Positions 16,874-25,292 of a DNA stretch of 59,576 bases are shown here, in pieces. A program made the translations under genes and the position numbers. The notes below the pieces were generated by a model, which saw nothing but the letters and a program-made list of their open reading frames with translations, was not told where the DNA came from and searched no databases. How positions within the stretch are numbered: the first letter of the stretch is position 1; each line of letters starts with the position of its first letter. The stretch is from Dethiosulfovibrio salsuginis (GTDB taxonomy: Bacteria; Synergistota; Synergistia; Synergistales; Dethiosulfovibrionaceae): the NCBI RefSeq assembly GCF_900177735.1, contig NZ_FXBB01000016.1, positions 1 through 59,576 on the forward strand, written 5' to 3'.

Positions 16874-18469
16874 ATGAGGTCTTGGTTTGTCCTGTTTCTG
16901 TTTTGCTTTTTTACGTGCTTTTTGTCACCTTCCTACGGTTGTACCGTGGTGGTGGCCGGAAGGGACGCTACCGTCGACGGTTCGGTTATAGCCTCCCAGA
17001 CCGCCGATGGATGGTACGATTCTAACTTGCGGTATATTCCCGCTATGGATCATTCTGCCGGTGACATGGCCCCGGTGTATCTATACCTGCTGGGAGAGGA
17101 CGACCGAAAGCCTCAGAGGATAGGGGAGATACCTCAGGTATCCAGGACCTACGGATATTTCAAGACGGGCTATTCCAGTTACAACCAGCACCAGCTGGCT
17201 ATCGCCGAGTCCACTATAGGTCAAAAGGACGAGCTAAAGGCTTTTTGGCCTGAGACCAAGGCCATAATGACCATAGAACAGCTCGCCGTATTCGCCCTAC
17301 AGAGGACCAAAACCGCAAGGGATGCCATAGGTCTGATGGGAAGTTTAGCGGAGACCTACGGTTTTCTCGGGTCCTGTGCCAACGAGGGAGAGGCCCTTGC
17401 GGTTGCCGATCCTAACGAGGCGTGGATATTCGAGATAATGAGCGTCGGTTTCGACTGGAGTCCCGACTCCGGTGTTCCTGGAGCTATATGGGTCGCAAAA
17501 AAGGTTCCCGACAATCACGTAGCTGTCCTGGCTAACGCCAGTAGAATCGACTTTATCGACGTCGACGACAGGGAGAACTATATGTTCTCCGATAACTACA
17601 TGGAGCCTGCCGTAAGGTTCGGTTGGTACGATCCATCTTCCGGCGTCCCCTTCAATTGGAGAAAGGCCTACTCCCCCGATTCCGGTGTATGGGCCTCCTC
17701 CTCCATGTGGGTCCGAGGCAGAACCTACGGCATATACAGAGAGCTCGCTCCCTCTGTAAACTGGGATCCCTACGGCGAGCTTGGCTCTTATCCCTTTTCC
17801 TTCTCGCCGGAGAAAAAGGTGTCGGTGCCCATAGTGATGGACCTCCTCAGGTCTACTTTGAAGGATACGGTTTTTTCCATGGAGGACAATCAGGCGTGGC
17901 TGGTTCCCGGTGTCAACGGCGAGTTGAGAAAAAGCGAGCTGGCCACCCCTCTTCCCGACAGGGCGACGAGAACCTTGTTGAACATCCCCTATTCGAGGCC
18001 GGTAGCGGCAAAATCCTCCTGGAGCTTCGTATCCCAGAGCAGAAGCTGGCTCCCTGACGACATAGGGGGGGTTCTCTGGATAGGCCTGGGGCTTCCTCAC
18101 TTTTCCTGTTACGTCCCTATATACTCGGGCTCCAGAGATACCCTGGAGAGCTGGAGAAACTTCGATCCCGAGTTTTTCGACCCTCTCTCGATGAGGTGGT
18201 GTGTCAGCCTGGCGGGAGATCTTGTGAATCGGGTATACCAGAGGGCCATGAAAGACCTGGTTGACGTCAGAGCACCTATGGAGGGCGAGTTTATTCGCTC
18301 TCAGCCCGAGGTGGAGAGGGAGGCCCTCGACCTCTACGCCCATTCACCGGAGAGTTCCTCTCAGTTTTTGACCGCCCTCACCTTGAGTCGGATGGACATG
18401 GTCCATAAGGCCTATTGGAGCCTCTGCCGAAAACTTATAGCTAAATACGCAGGGAATAAGCTTTGGTAA
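16874..18469 (+). CDS. Secreted C69-family dipeptidase (first copy)
   Basis: A 531-aa exported Ntn-type peptidase. A signal peptide (1-22, hydrophobic and Phe-rich) ends just before Cys in YGCTVVVAGRDATVDGSV. In C69 enzymes this Cys becomes the N-terminal nucleophile after processing. The GGVLWIGLG...YVPIYSG region near 395-420 is conserved with the second copy at 21293-22927. It should split dipeptides outside the cytoplasm. ATG 16874 follows AAGAAGGG. Its stop overlaps the start of the sensor kinase (TAATG), so peptidase and sensor are translationally coupled. Confidence 0.9.
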   Translation: MRSWFVLFLFCFFTCFLSPSYGCTVVVAGRDATVDGSVIASQTADGWYDSNLRYIPAMDHSAGDMAPVYLYLLGEDDRKPQRIGEIPQVSRTYGYFKTGYSSYNQHQLAIAESTIGQKDELKAFWPETKAIMTIEQLAVFALQRTKTARDAIGLMGSLAETYGFLGSCANEGEALAVADPNEAWIFEIMSVGFDWSPDSGVPGAIWVAKKVPDNHVAVLANASRIDFIDVDDRENYMFSDNYMEPAVRFGWYDPSSGVPFNWRKAYSPDSGVWASSSMWVRGRTYGIYRELAPSVNWDPYGELGSYPFSFSPEKKVSVPIVMDLLRSTLKDTVFSMEDNQAWLVPGVNGELRKSELATPLPDRATRTLLNIPYSRPVAAKSSWSFVSQSRSWLPDDIGGVLWIGLGLPHFSCYVPIYSGSRDTLESWRNFDPEFFDPLSMRWCVSLAGDLVNRVYQRAMKDLVDVRAPMEGEFIRSQPEVEREALDLYAHSPESSSQFLTALTLSRMDMVHKAYWSLCRKLIAKYAGNKLW

Positions 18470-20397
18470 TGGTCCGCTGGATTGTATGCCTTTTTCTGTG
18501 GCTCTCTTTTCCTTTAGACCCCTCCTGGGGGGAGTCCTTTTTTATCGAAGGGGCCGGGAGAACCATACACGTTCTCTGCCTTCCTGTCGATCCTCCCTAC
18601 CTCATAAGGAGGCCCGATGGAGAGCTTGATGGTTTTTTCGTCGATCTCATAAAGGCCCTGGCGGAGACGGAAAACCTGAGAATCAGCTTTAGGGTCGGCG
18701 GATGGGAGGACCTTCGCCAGTCTCTCCATCGGGGAAGGATCGACGTGGTTTTAGGAACACCCCACCCTGTCCCGAAGGATAGGGAACCTTTTTCCTATCT
18801 TCAGGTCTACAACGTCGATCCCAGCGATTTCGGCGGGGAGAATCCTTTAAGTCGCCCCTTACGAAGGGTGTCGGGCAAAGACCTGGGGGACCTGTGTTTC
18901 TCCGTTCCGGTGGTGGAGGAACCCTTCTCCTGCATGGTAAAAAGGGACAGCTACGTAAAGTCCCTGAGGGACCTAAAGGACCAGTCGATGGTGGTGCGGA
19001 GCGGCTCTCCTGCGCTGGAGTTTCTGTCCAGCGGTGGGCTGACGTCACGAATGATAGCCGTCGCCTCTTTGGAGGACGCCATGAGGCTGGTGTCCTCAGG
19101 AATCTATCCAGGGGCTCTGATGGGAACCTATCAGGGGCTTTATCTGAGAGAACAGCTTGGTTTTAAAAACCTTGAGTACATCATGCCTCCGGTGTTTACC
19201 CTAGAGAGAGGGATGGTCATAGCTAAAGGGGACGCCGGGCTGGCGATGAAGTTAGGGAGAGCCTTCGAGGGCATGAGGCAGACCGGTGCCTATAGAAGGC
19301 TCCTTTCCCGGTGGTTCGGTGGTTACGATACCACCATCATAGACAGGGATCTAGCCATGAAAATAGGTGCGGTGTTCGTCGCCGTCCTCTTCTTGATCGG
19401 TGGCTGGAACATCATCCTCAAAAGAGAGGTCGCCAGGATAACCAGGGAAAGGGAGAAGATCCTCGATTTCACCAGAGACGGTATAGTGGCGGTGGACAGA
19501 GAAGGCCACGTTTCGATGATAAACAAAGTCGCCCAAGATCTCCTGGCGGTGGACGAAACGGTCCTAGGCCTATGGTCGGAGGACGTAATACCGGACGTCG
19601 ACTTTTCCACGGTGCTCCAGACCGGAGAGGCGGTCTTCGACGTAGAGCAGAATCTCCGGGGCTCTCTGGTAATAGCTAATAAGGCTCCGGTGATGTACAG
19701 AGGTTTCGTCTACGGTGCCATCGCCACCTTCAGGGATATGACCGAGATCCACGCCCTGGCGGAGGAGATAACCGGCGTTCGGATGTACGTAGAATCTCTC
19801 AGGGTTCAGAACCACGAATTTCAGAACAAGCTACAGGCCATAGCGGGCTTGATCCAGATGGGGCGATATGAGAAGGCCATAGAGTTTATCACCAACGAGG
19901 CAAAGCCTGCGAGTTCCTCAACCTCCTTCGTCTCGGAGAACATAAAAAATCCCGCAGTAGGAGGCATCGTCATAGGTAAAGTCGGTCGTTGCAGGGAATT
20001 AGGCATAGATTTTCTCATAGACCCTGACAGCTTCTGTAACGAGACCGAAGGTATCAGCGATCAGGCCATGGTGGTCATAATAGGCAACCTTCTGGAGAAC
20101 GGTATTGAGGCGGTTCTGGCTTCGGGGGTGGAAAATCCCAAACTGGAGTTTGCTATTTTTGACGAATCCAATAGAATAATGATCAGCGTGGTGGACAACG
20201 GCGGAACTATGACCGACGAAATAGCCTCCAGGATGTTCACGAAGGGCTTTTCGACCAAGACCAGAAGTCGTCCGTCTGGCTTTGGTCTCTACAACGTCAA
20301 GAAGCTGGTCGACGCTATGGAGGGGGATTTATCGGTGGATTATGTAACAGGGGAGTACACCGAATTTATGGTGACTCTTCCGAACGGAGGAATATAA
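18469..20397 (+). CDS. Sensor histidine kinase with amino-acid-binding (SBP family 3) and PAS domains, CitA/DcuS type
   Basis: A 642-aa membrane kinase: signal or anchor helix (1-22), an extracytoplasmic family-3 solute-binding domain (about 30-275; DPPYLIRRPDGELDGFFVDLI), a membrane helix (about 303-323), a PAS domain (335-425), a Spo0B/CitA-like dimerisation segment with the phospho-acceptor His in VQNHEFQNKLQAIAG, and an ATPase domain ending in GFGLYNVKKL. Family-3 domains usually bind polar amino acids, so the kinase may read the products of the coupled dipeptidase. It is followed 3 bp later by its response regulator. Confidence 0.92.
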   Translation: MVRWIVCLFLWLSFPLDPSWGESFFIEGAGRTIHVLCLPVDPPYLIRRPDGELDGFFVDLIKALAETENLRISFRVGGWEDLRQSLHRGRIDVVLGTPHPVPKDREPFSYLQVYNVDPSDFGGENPLSRPLRRVSGKDLGDLCFSVPVVEEPFSCMVKRDSYVKSLRDLKDQSMVVRSGSPALEFLSSGGLTSRMIAVASLEDAMRLVSSGIYPGALMGTYQGLYLREQLGFKNLEYIMPPVFTLERGMVIAKGDAGLAMKLGRAFEGMRQTGAYRRLLSRWFGGYDTTIIDRDLAMKIGAVFVAVLFLIGGWNIILKREVARITREREKILDFTRDGIVAVDREGHVSMINKVAQDLLAVDETVLGLWSEDVIPDVDFSTVLQTGEAVFDVEQNLRGSLVIANKAPVMYRGFVYGAIATFRDMTEIHALAEEITGVRMYVESLRVQNHEFQNKLQAIAGLIQMGRYEKAIEFITNEAKPASSSTSFVSENIKNPAVGGIVIGKVGRCRELGIDFLIDPDSFCNETEGISDQAMVVIIGNLLENGIEAVLASGVENPKLEFAIFDESNRIMISVVDNGGTMTDEIASRMFTKGFSTKTRSRPSGFGLYNVKKLVDAMEGDLSVDYVTGEYTEFMVTLPNGGI

Positions 20398-20399
20398 GC

Positions 20400-21083
20400 A
20401 TGGATTACATCGATGTATTAGTGGTGGAGGACGATCCGATGGTCGCCGATATCCATCAGAGTTACGTGAACTCGGTGGAGGGATTCCGGGTGGTCGGAAT
20501 GGTCGATAACGGCCTTAAGGCGCTGGATTTTCTGAGAAAACGGCCTGTCAGACTGGTAATTTTGGATATATTTCTACCAGGTCTTGACGGAATGGGAACC
20601 CTTGAGAAGATCAGAGAGGGCGGAAGCAACGTGGACGTCATAATGATCTCAGCGTCAAGGGATAAGTCCACCGTCAACAGAAGTATCCAGGCCGGTGCTT
20701 TCGACTATATAGTCAAGCCCTTCGCCTTCGAGAGGATAAAGGCGGCGCTGGAGGCCTTTAGGCAGGTGGTCCATCGGTTGACCGAGGGACCTAGTCAGGT
20801 GGATCAAAACGACATAGATAACCTGCTGTTGGCCAGAAACAGGAAAAACGTCCAAAGCACCCTGCCTAAAGGGCTAAACCCCCACGTTCTCAAAAAAGTG
20901 GAGGAGCTTATAGCCAGAGCGGACAGGCCCCTCTCTTCGGTGGAGGCCGCCGACGTCATAGGGGTGTCCAGGATAACCGCCAGGCGTTATCTGGAGTACC
21001 TGGTGGCCTCGGGCTCCGCTACGATGGAGAGGGAGTACCAGGAGGTCGGAAGACCTATAAACAAATATCTAATAGTTAAGTGA
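20400..21083 (+). CDS. Response regulator, CitB/DcuR type
   Basis: A 227-aa regulator. The receiver (1-125) has VVEDDPMVADIHQSYV and the phospho-acceptor Asp in VILDIFLPGLDG; the C-terminus (about 165-225) holds a helix-turn-helix (SSVEAADVIGVSRITARRYLEYL) typical of CitB/DctR regulators that control carboxylate or amino-acid uptake genes. It pairs with the preceding kinase. Likely targets, by position, are the second C69 gene and the exported protein/permease operon, but no operator could be defined. Confidence 0.92.
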   Translation: MDYIDVLVVEDDPMVADIHQSYVNSVEGFRVVGMVDNGLKALDFLRKRPVRLVILDIFLPGLDGMGTLEKIREGGSNVDVIMISASRDKSTVNRSIQAGAFDYIVKPFAFERIKAALEAFRQVVHRLTEGPSQVDQNDIDNLLLARNRKNVQSTLPKGLNPHVLKKVEELIARADRPLSSVEAADVIGVSRITARRYLEYLVASGSATMEREYQEVGRPINKYLIVK

Positions 21084-21112
21084 GGCTCCTTTTGGGGAGC
21101 TTCACTTTTTTT
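21080..21112 (+). terminator. Intrinsic terminator after the peptidase-sensor operon
   Basis: GTGAGGCTCC pairs with GGGAGCTTCAC around a short T/G loop and is followed by seven T residues. It overlaps the regulator stop codon. Confidence 0.9.
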
Positions 21113-21118
21113 GTGCCC

Positions 21119-21147
21119 TTGTACAAAAGGGAACACTGGCATACATA
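21119..21147 (+). promoter_or_regulatory. Candidate promoter of the second C69 gene
   Basis: TTGTAC at 21119 and TACATA at 21142 are 17 bases apart. The resulting leader of about 140 bases before the ATG at 21293 contains a TCACGC/GCGTGA inverted repeat near 21242-21265. It is long enough for post-transcriptional control, but nothing specific is recognised. Confidence 0.4.
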
Positions 21148-21292
21148 AGTTTTGTTTTTCTGTTCTCCTTTATCGGAATACAGTAGAATGACAGTGAGCC
21201 GTCTTAGCCTGTTTCGATTTGGGCGGTGCGGAGGGTTTTAGGTCACGCTGAGTTTCTGGCGTGAGAGCCGATTTAAGGAGGGTATCGTTTCA

Positions 21293-22927
21293 ATGTCAAA
21301 AGTTTTTGGAAAAGGGATATTGCTCGCTCTGGCAGCTGTGTTCACCGCATCGGCGGCCTTTGCCTGCACACCTATCGGTGTCGGACGTGACGCTACGGTA
21401 GACGGATCGGTCATGACCAGCCATACCTGCGATGGATGGTACGACAATCGAATTCAGATAGTTCCTGGTGAGAAGTTTGAGGACGGAGCAATGGCGCCGG
21501 TTTATCAGCATGTATGTCATGGGACCCAGCCCACAAGGCCTCTCCAGAAGGTTTTAGAGATTCCTCAGGTAAAAGAGACCTATACCTACTTTCACGTAGG
21601 ATACCCCTTCATGAACGAGCATCAGCTCATGATGGGAGAGGACACCTGGAGCGGCAGGGACGAGCTCTACGCAAAGGACGGGGCTTTCTGGATCGAGACC
21701 CTCCAGATCTTCGGCCTTCAGAGGGCCAAGACCGCCCGTGAGGCCATCGCCGTAATGGGTGAGCTCGCCGAGAAATACGGTTACAGCGACGGTGGGGAGA
21801 CCCTCATAATCGCCGACACCAAAGAGCTCTGGGTATTCGACGTCTGTGGTCCTGGAATGCTCTGGAGTCCCGACAGCGGCAAGCCCGGTGCCATCTGGGC
21901 AGCTCGCAGGGTTCCCGACGACCACGCTATCGTATGTGCTAACCGCTCCAGAATTGGAGTCATCGACTTCGACGATAAAGAGAACTTTATGTACTCGAAA
22001 AACGTCACAGAGCTTGCTGAGCAGATGGGCTGGTGGACCCCTGGAACCGAGTTCAACTTCTCCAAGGCCTACAACCCCAATCCCTACGGGTCCGATCACT
22101 ACCAGTCGCTCAGGGAATGGAGGGCCTTCAGCCTTCTCGCTCCTTCTCAGAACTTCGAGCCCAGATCCCAGGCTTACGACTACCCCTTCTCCGTCAAGCC
22201 CGACAAGAAGGTCGCCGTACAGGACATAATGGCCATATTCAGGGATCATCTGGAGGGAACCGATTACGACCTTACCAAAGGCATGGCCGCCGGTCCCTTC
22301 GGCAACCCCCATCGCTGGCCCACTCCTAAGTCGGTCCGCCCTGAGGGCAAGGAAAACATGGATTGGCCCAGAGCTATCTCTATGTTCCGCTGTTCCTACA
22401 GCTTCGTATCCCAGAGTCGTGAGTGGCTTCCCGATCCAGTCGGCGGAGTCCTGTGGTTCGGTCAGGATTCACCTGACACCACCCTCTACGTCCCTATCTA
22501 CTGCGGCGTGACCAAAGTCCCCAATGGATGGAGCGAGGGAGTTCGCCACGAGTACGATCCTAACTCCGCCTGGTGGGCCTTCAACTTCGTAAACAACTGG
22601 GCTCAGCTTCGTTGGGATTCGATGATCGTCGACATAAACGAAGAGCAGCAGAAGTGGGAGAAAGAGTTCTTCATGCAGCAGAACGCAGTGGAGAAAGAGG
22701 CCGCAGAGCTCTACAAGAAGGATCCTGCCAAGGCCGTCGCTTTCCTCACCGACTACACCTACGGCAACATGGAGAAGGTCCAGGACGCCTGGTGGAGCCT
22801 CGCATGGAAGCTGGTCGGCAAATATCAGGACGGTTACATGATGAGCCCCGAGGGCAAGCAGATTCAGCTTGGCTACCCCACATGGTGGCTTGAGGCCGTC
22901 GGTTTCGGCGAGGGCTTCGTAGACTAG
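21293..22927 (+). CDS. Secreted C69-family dipeptidase (second copy)
   Basis: A 544-aa paralogue of the enzyme at 16874-18469. The signal peptide (1-24) ends in AFA directly before Cys25 (ACTPIGVGRDATVDGSV), so cleavage would expose the nucleophile. It shares the DGWYD motif near 46-50, the SPDSGKPGAIWAARRVPDDH region and the late GGVLWFGQDSP and YVPIYCG motifs with the first copy. Codon use is strongly biased to a few codons (CTC, GTC, GGC, AAG), as in highly expressed genes, more so than the first copy. It has its own promoter and a good GGAGG site. Confidence 0.92.
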   Translation: MSKVFGKGILLALAAVFTASAAFACTPIGVGRDATVDGSVMTSHTCDGWYDNRIQIVPGEKFEDGAMAPVYQHVCHGTQPTRPLQKVLEIPQVKETYTYFHVGYPFMNEHQLMMGEDTWSGRDELYAKDGAFWIETLQIFGLQRAKTAREAIAVMGELAEKYGYSDGGETLIIADTKELWVFDVCGPGMLWSPDSGKPGAIWAARRVPDDHAIVCANRSRIGVIDFDDKENFMYSKNVTELAEQMGWWTPGTEFNFSKAYNPNPYGSDHYQSLREWRAFSLLAPSQNFEPRSQAYDYPFSVKPDKKVAVQDIMAIFRDHLEGTDYDLTKGMAAGPFGNPHRWPTPKSVRPEGKENMDWPRAISMFRCSYSFVSQSREWLPDPVGGVLWFGQDSPDTTLYVPIYCGVTKVPNGWSEGVRHEYDPNSAWWAFNFVNNWAQLRWDSMIVDINEEQQKWEKEFFMQQNAVEKEAAELYKKDPAKAVAFLTDYTYGNMEKVQDAWWSLAWKLVGKYQDGYMMSPEGKQIQLGYPTWWLEAVGFGEGFVD

Positions 22928-22939
22928 ACTGTTTTTTGG

Positions 22940-22979
22940 ATCGCCATGGCTTAGACGCTGTGGCGATTCGCTTTACTTT
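22940..22979 (+). terminator. Candidate terminator after the second C69 gene
   Basis: ATCGCCATGGC pairs with GCTGTGGCGAT (11 bp with two wobbles, 6-base loop), followed by the T-rich TCGCTTTACTTTT. It lies 12 bases after the stop. Confidence 0.6.
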
Positions 22980-23044
22980 TGTTCGAGAACTACGTACTTT
23001 TAAGGCCTAATAGGATAAATAACAAGACAAAAGAGCACGATTTC

Positions 23045-23072
23045 TTGAACTCTCCGCCTGACCCCCTATAAT
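23045..23072 (+). promoter_or_regulatory. Promoter of the exported protein/permease operon
   Basis: TTGAAC at 23045 and a perfect TATAAT at 23067 are spaced by 16 bases. The start site would be near 23080, giving a leader of about 58 bases. Confidence 0.75.
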
Positions 23073-23137
23073 TGAGCTCAATCCTAAAGGCACGGAAGAA
23101 TCCAAGTAAAAAAAACGTTCAAGGAGGTAACTTTATA

Positions 23138-23692
23138 ATGCGTAAGTTTTTAGCGGTTGCAACGATAGTATCCCTGGTGACGATGTCCTCTCTGGTCGCC
23201 TTTGCCTCTCAGGCCCCTGAGGTAAAAGACCCCATAATAGTCACCACCTGCGGCCAGAGTCCTGCTGCGGTAATGATCAAGATGTCCTCAATGCAGGCCG
23301 GTTTCAAGGCGGAGCACAACAACAACCTTACCGCCGCCGACATAAAGGGCAAAGGCTACGCCACCCTCATCGTCACCAGCGGAACCAGCATGAAGGGAAT
23401 GGGTGCCGCAGGCACCAACGTAGACAAAGAGATCGCCCGTACCCTTGAGCTTATGGACGCCGCCAAGGCTGAAGGCCTTCTCGTAATCGGAGCTCACGTC
23501 GAGGGAATGGCCCGTCGTACCGACCAGTCCGACCAGGCCTCCATCGACGCGGTCCTCTCCAAGGCCGACGTTATCCTTGTCACCATCGATAGCGACAGCG
23601 ACGGTTTCTTCACCAAGTACGGCGAGGAGCACGGTAAGCCTATCATAAAGGTAAAAGACGCTCTCGGCATCGGCCAGGGCCTTAAGAACTAG
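23138..23692 (+). CDS. Exported 184-aa protein of unknown function (possibly DUF6305-like)
   Basis: A secreted or periplasmic protein. Signal peptide about 1-23 (cleavage near AFA-SQA), then a compact alpha/beta domain with two strong beta strands (DPIIVTTCGQ; ATLIVTSGTSMKGMGAAG) and a later DVILVTIDSDSDGFFTKYG. A single Cys and the glycine-rich TSMKGMGAAGTN loop stand out. From memory it resembles the family named DUF6305, but I am not certain. Codon bias suggests high expression. It precedes a permease gene by 77 bp and could be its extracytoplasmic receptor, though it is much smaller than a TRAP or ABC binding protein. Confidence 0.8.
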   Translation: MRKFLAVATIVSLVTMSSLVAFASQAPEVKDPIIVTTCGQSPAAVMIKMSSMQAGFKAEHNNNLTAADIKGKGYATLIVTSGTSMKGMGAAGTNVDKEIARTLELMDAAKAEGLLVIGAHVEGMARRTDQSDQASIDAVLSKADVILVTIDSDSDGFFTKYGEEHGKPIIKVKDALGIGQGLKN

Positions 23693-23769
23693 CTCTGTCG
23701 GTGTCCACGAACGGGGTCTCGCCTTAAGGGGGCCCCGTTCTTATTGCAAAAGGAGAAAGGACGAAGAGA

Positions 23770-25101
23770 ATGACCATGTACCACCACTCAATAGCCGTCC
23801 TGGTAGTTATAGCGGCGGTTTTTGCCCTGGCCAAACGGATGAAGGTCACTACCGAACTCTCTATGTTCTTAGGTGCCCTCTTCGGAGCTGTGGCCCATAT
23901 GCTCTTGCCCAAAGGGGTTGACCCTAGGTCCTCCATAGGGATAGCTGAACTCCTCCGTCACGTCGTCGAGGGAGCCTTCACCTACTACGATGTCTGTCTC
24001 ATATTCATGAGCGCAACCTTCTTCATGGCCCTGTTCAAGGAGGCCGGAGGAGTCGCCTTTATAGTTCGCAAGATAGTTCGCAGTTTCGCCAGCCGTAGGA
24101 TCATTTGCCTTCTGCTTCTCACGGTGGTTATGCTGGTTCCCGGTGCAATAACCGGATCGGGGGCTACCACCGTCCTCACGGTAGGAGCTCTGGTGGGTTC
24201 GGTCCTGGCAGCTATGGGAGTTTCGGAGACCAGAAGGGTCGCGCTTATCTTCATGCTGGCCGCTATGAGCGCCGCCGCACCTCCGATAAACCTCTGGGCT
24301 ATGATGGCCGCCGCTGGTGCCAATATGCCCTACGTCGGTTTTGCTAAACCCCTTATGATCCTGTCGGTTTCCGGTGCCCTTTTCTCCACCTTTTACCTGG
24401 CCGGTAAAGGGGAGAAGGTCGATGCCGAGAAGGCCCTGTCCGAGCTTCCCGTTCCTCCAGAGGGATGGAACTGGCTCAAAGCCAGCCTTCCTTTTGTGAC
24501 CTTGGTCTTTCTCGTCCTGGCAGGTAGGATTTGGCCTTATTCCTTCCCCACTGTGGGCTTGCCCCTTATATTCATGATCTGTGCTGTGGTCACCGTTTTG
24601 CTCAGCCCTGTGAAGCTCAAAATAATGGACATAGCCACCGATACGGTCAAGAACCTTCTGGGATTGGTCGGTATCATGGTGGTAGTCGGTTCTCTGATTC
24701 AGGTTATGGCTCTCAGCGGTTCCAGGGGACTTATATCTTTGGCGGTGGTAACCCTGCCTATGACGGTGCTCTTCGCCACCCTCTGGATAATACTGCCTCT
24801 GGCGGAAGGTCTGGTCCAGTACGCAGTGGCTCCTTTGATAGGGGTTCCTCTTATAATGCTCTTTAACATGAAAGGTCTCGATCCGATCATCTCCCTTTCC
24901 GCCTGGGCGGTTATGTGGCCTCTGGGAGACTGCCTGCCACCTACGGCGGTCGTCGGCAGGGCCACGGTGATGGAGATGGGCTATAAGGGCCGTTACTTCG
25001 GCGAATTCGTCAAGGCCTGTATTGTCCCCTCTCTTTTCATAGCTTTGCTGTGTACTCTGTTCCTCATATACAGCAAAAACCTGGCTTTCCTTGGAGGTTA
25101 G
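23770..25101 (+). CDS. Ion-transporter-superfamily permease (TRAP-M/DctM-like)
   Basis: A 443-aa inner-membrane protein with about eleven hydrophobic segments arranged in two halves and re-entrant-loop-like motifs: PGAITGSGATTVLTVGALVG near 120-140, SAAAPPINLWAMMAAAG near 175-190, and WPLGDCLPPTAVVGRATVME near 380-400. This layout recalls the large TRAP subunit and relatives of the ion transporter superfamily for carboxylates. No normal TRAP-P receptor is present; instead the operon has the 184-aa exported protein and a 56-aa membrane peptide. The substrate is probably an organic acid, amino acid or peptide product; this is inference. Confidence 0.85.
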   Translation: MTMYHHSIAVLVVIAAVFALAKRMKVTTELSMFLGALFGAVAHMLLPKGVDPRSSIGIAELLRHVVEGAFTYYDVCLIFMSATFFMALFKEAGGVAFIVRKIVRSFASRRIICLLLLTVVMLVPGAITGSGATTVLTVGALVGSVLAAMGVSETRRVALIFMLAAMSAAAPPINLWAMMAAAGANMPYVGFAKPLMILSVSGALFSTFYLAGKGEKVDAEKALSELPVPPEGWNWLKASLPFVTLVFLVLAGRIWPYSFPTVGLPLIFMICAVVTVLLSPVKLKIMDIATDTVKNLLGLVGIMVVVGSLIQVMALSGSRGLISLAVVTLPMTVLFATLWIILPLAEGLVQYAVAPLIGVPLIMLFNMKGLDPIISLSAWAVMWPLGDCLPPTAVVGRATVMEMGYKGRYFGEFVKACIVPSLFIALLCTLFLIYSKNLAFLGG

Positions 25102-25105
25102 AACT

Positions 25106-25276
25106 ATGAATCTCGTTACGATAAACAACGCAGTTATGGTGCTTTATTACCTTATAAGCGCTTTTTTCCTGATCGCCGTCGTCAGGAACTTTGTGAAGAC
25201 AAAAGACCCTCAGGAAGCGGTGCTCTACACCATCGTGATGATGCCTTTCGTCCTGCGGATTCTCAGGCTCAAGTAG
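25106..25276 (+). CDS. 56-aa membrane peptide, probable small permease subunit
   Basis: A short protein with one clear membrane helix (about 10-31, VMVLYYLISAFFLIAVVRNFV) and a second hydrophobic stretch (42-55) ending in basic residues. ATG 25106 follows GGAGGTTAG, the ribosome site overlapping the permease stop, and the next gene begins 16 bp later. Position and size recall the small Q subunit of TRAP systems but it is much shorter. I read it as an accessory subunit of the permease. Confidence 0.75.
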   Translation: MNLVTINNAVMVLYYLISAFFLIAVVRNFVKTKDPQEAVLYTIVMMPFVLRILRLK

Positions 25277-25292
25277 AGGGGATGGCGGTATT

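Noticed and set aside
17345..18343. 332-codon minus-strand frame opposite the first dipeptidase
   Set aside because: No ribosome site and no family resemblance; mirrors the real gene.
21148..21292. Riboswitch in the leader of the second dipeptidase
   Set aside because: Only one short inverted repeat is visible and no known riboswitch core could be recognised.
23869..25128. 419-codon minus-strand frame opposite the permease
   Set aside because: Its composition (Gly, His and Arg rich) is the mirror of membrane codons; the plus strand is a convincing permease.
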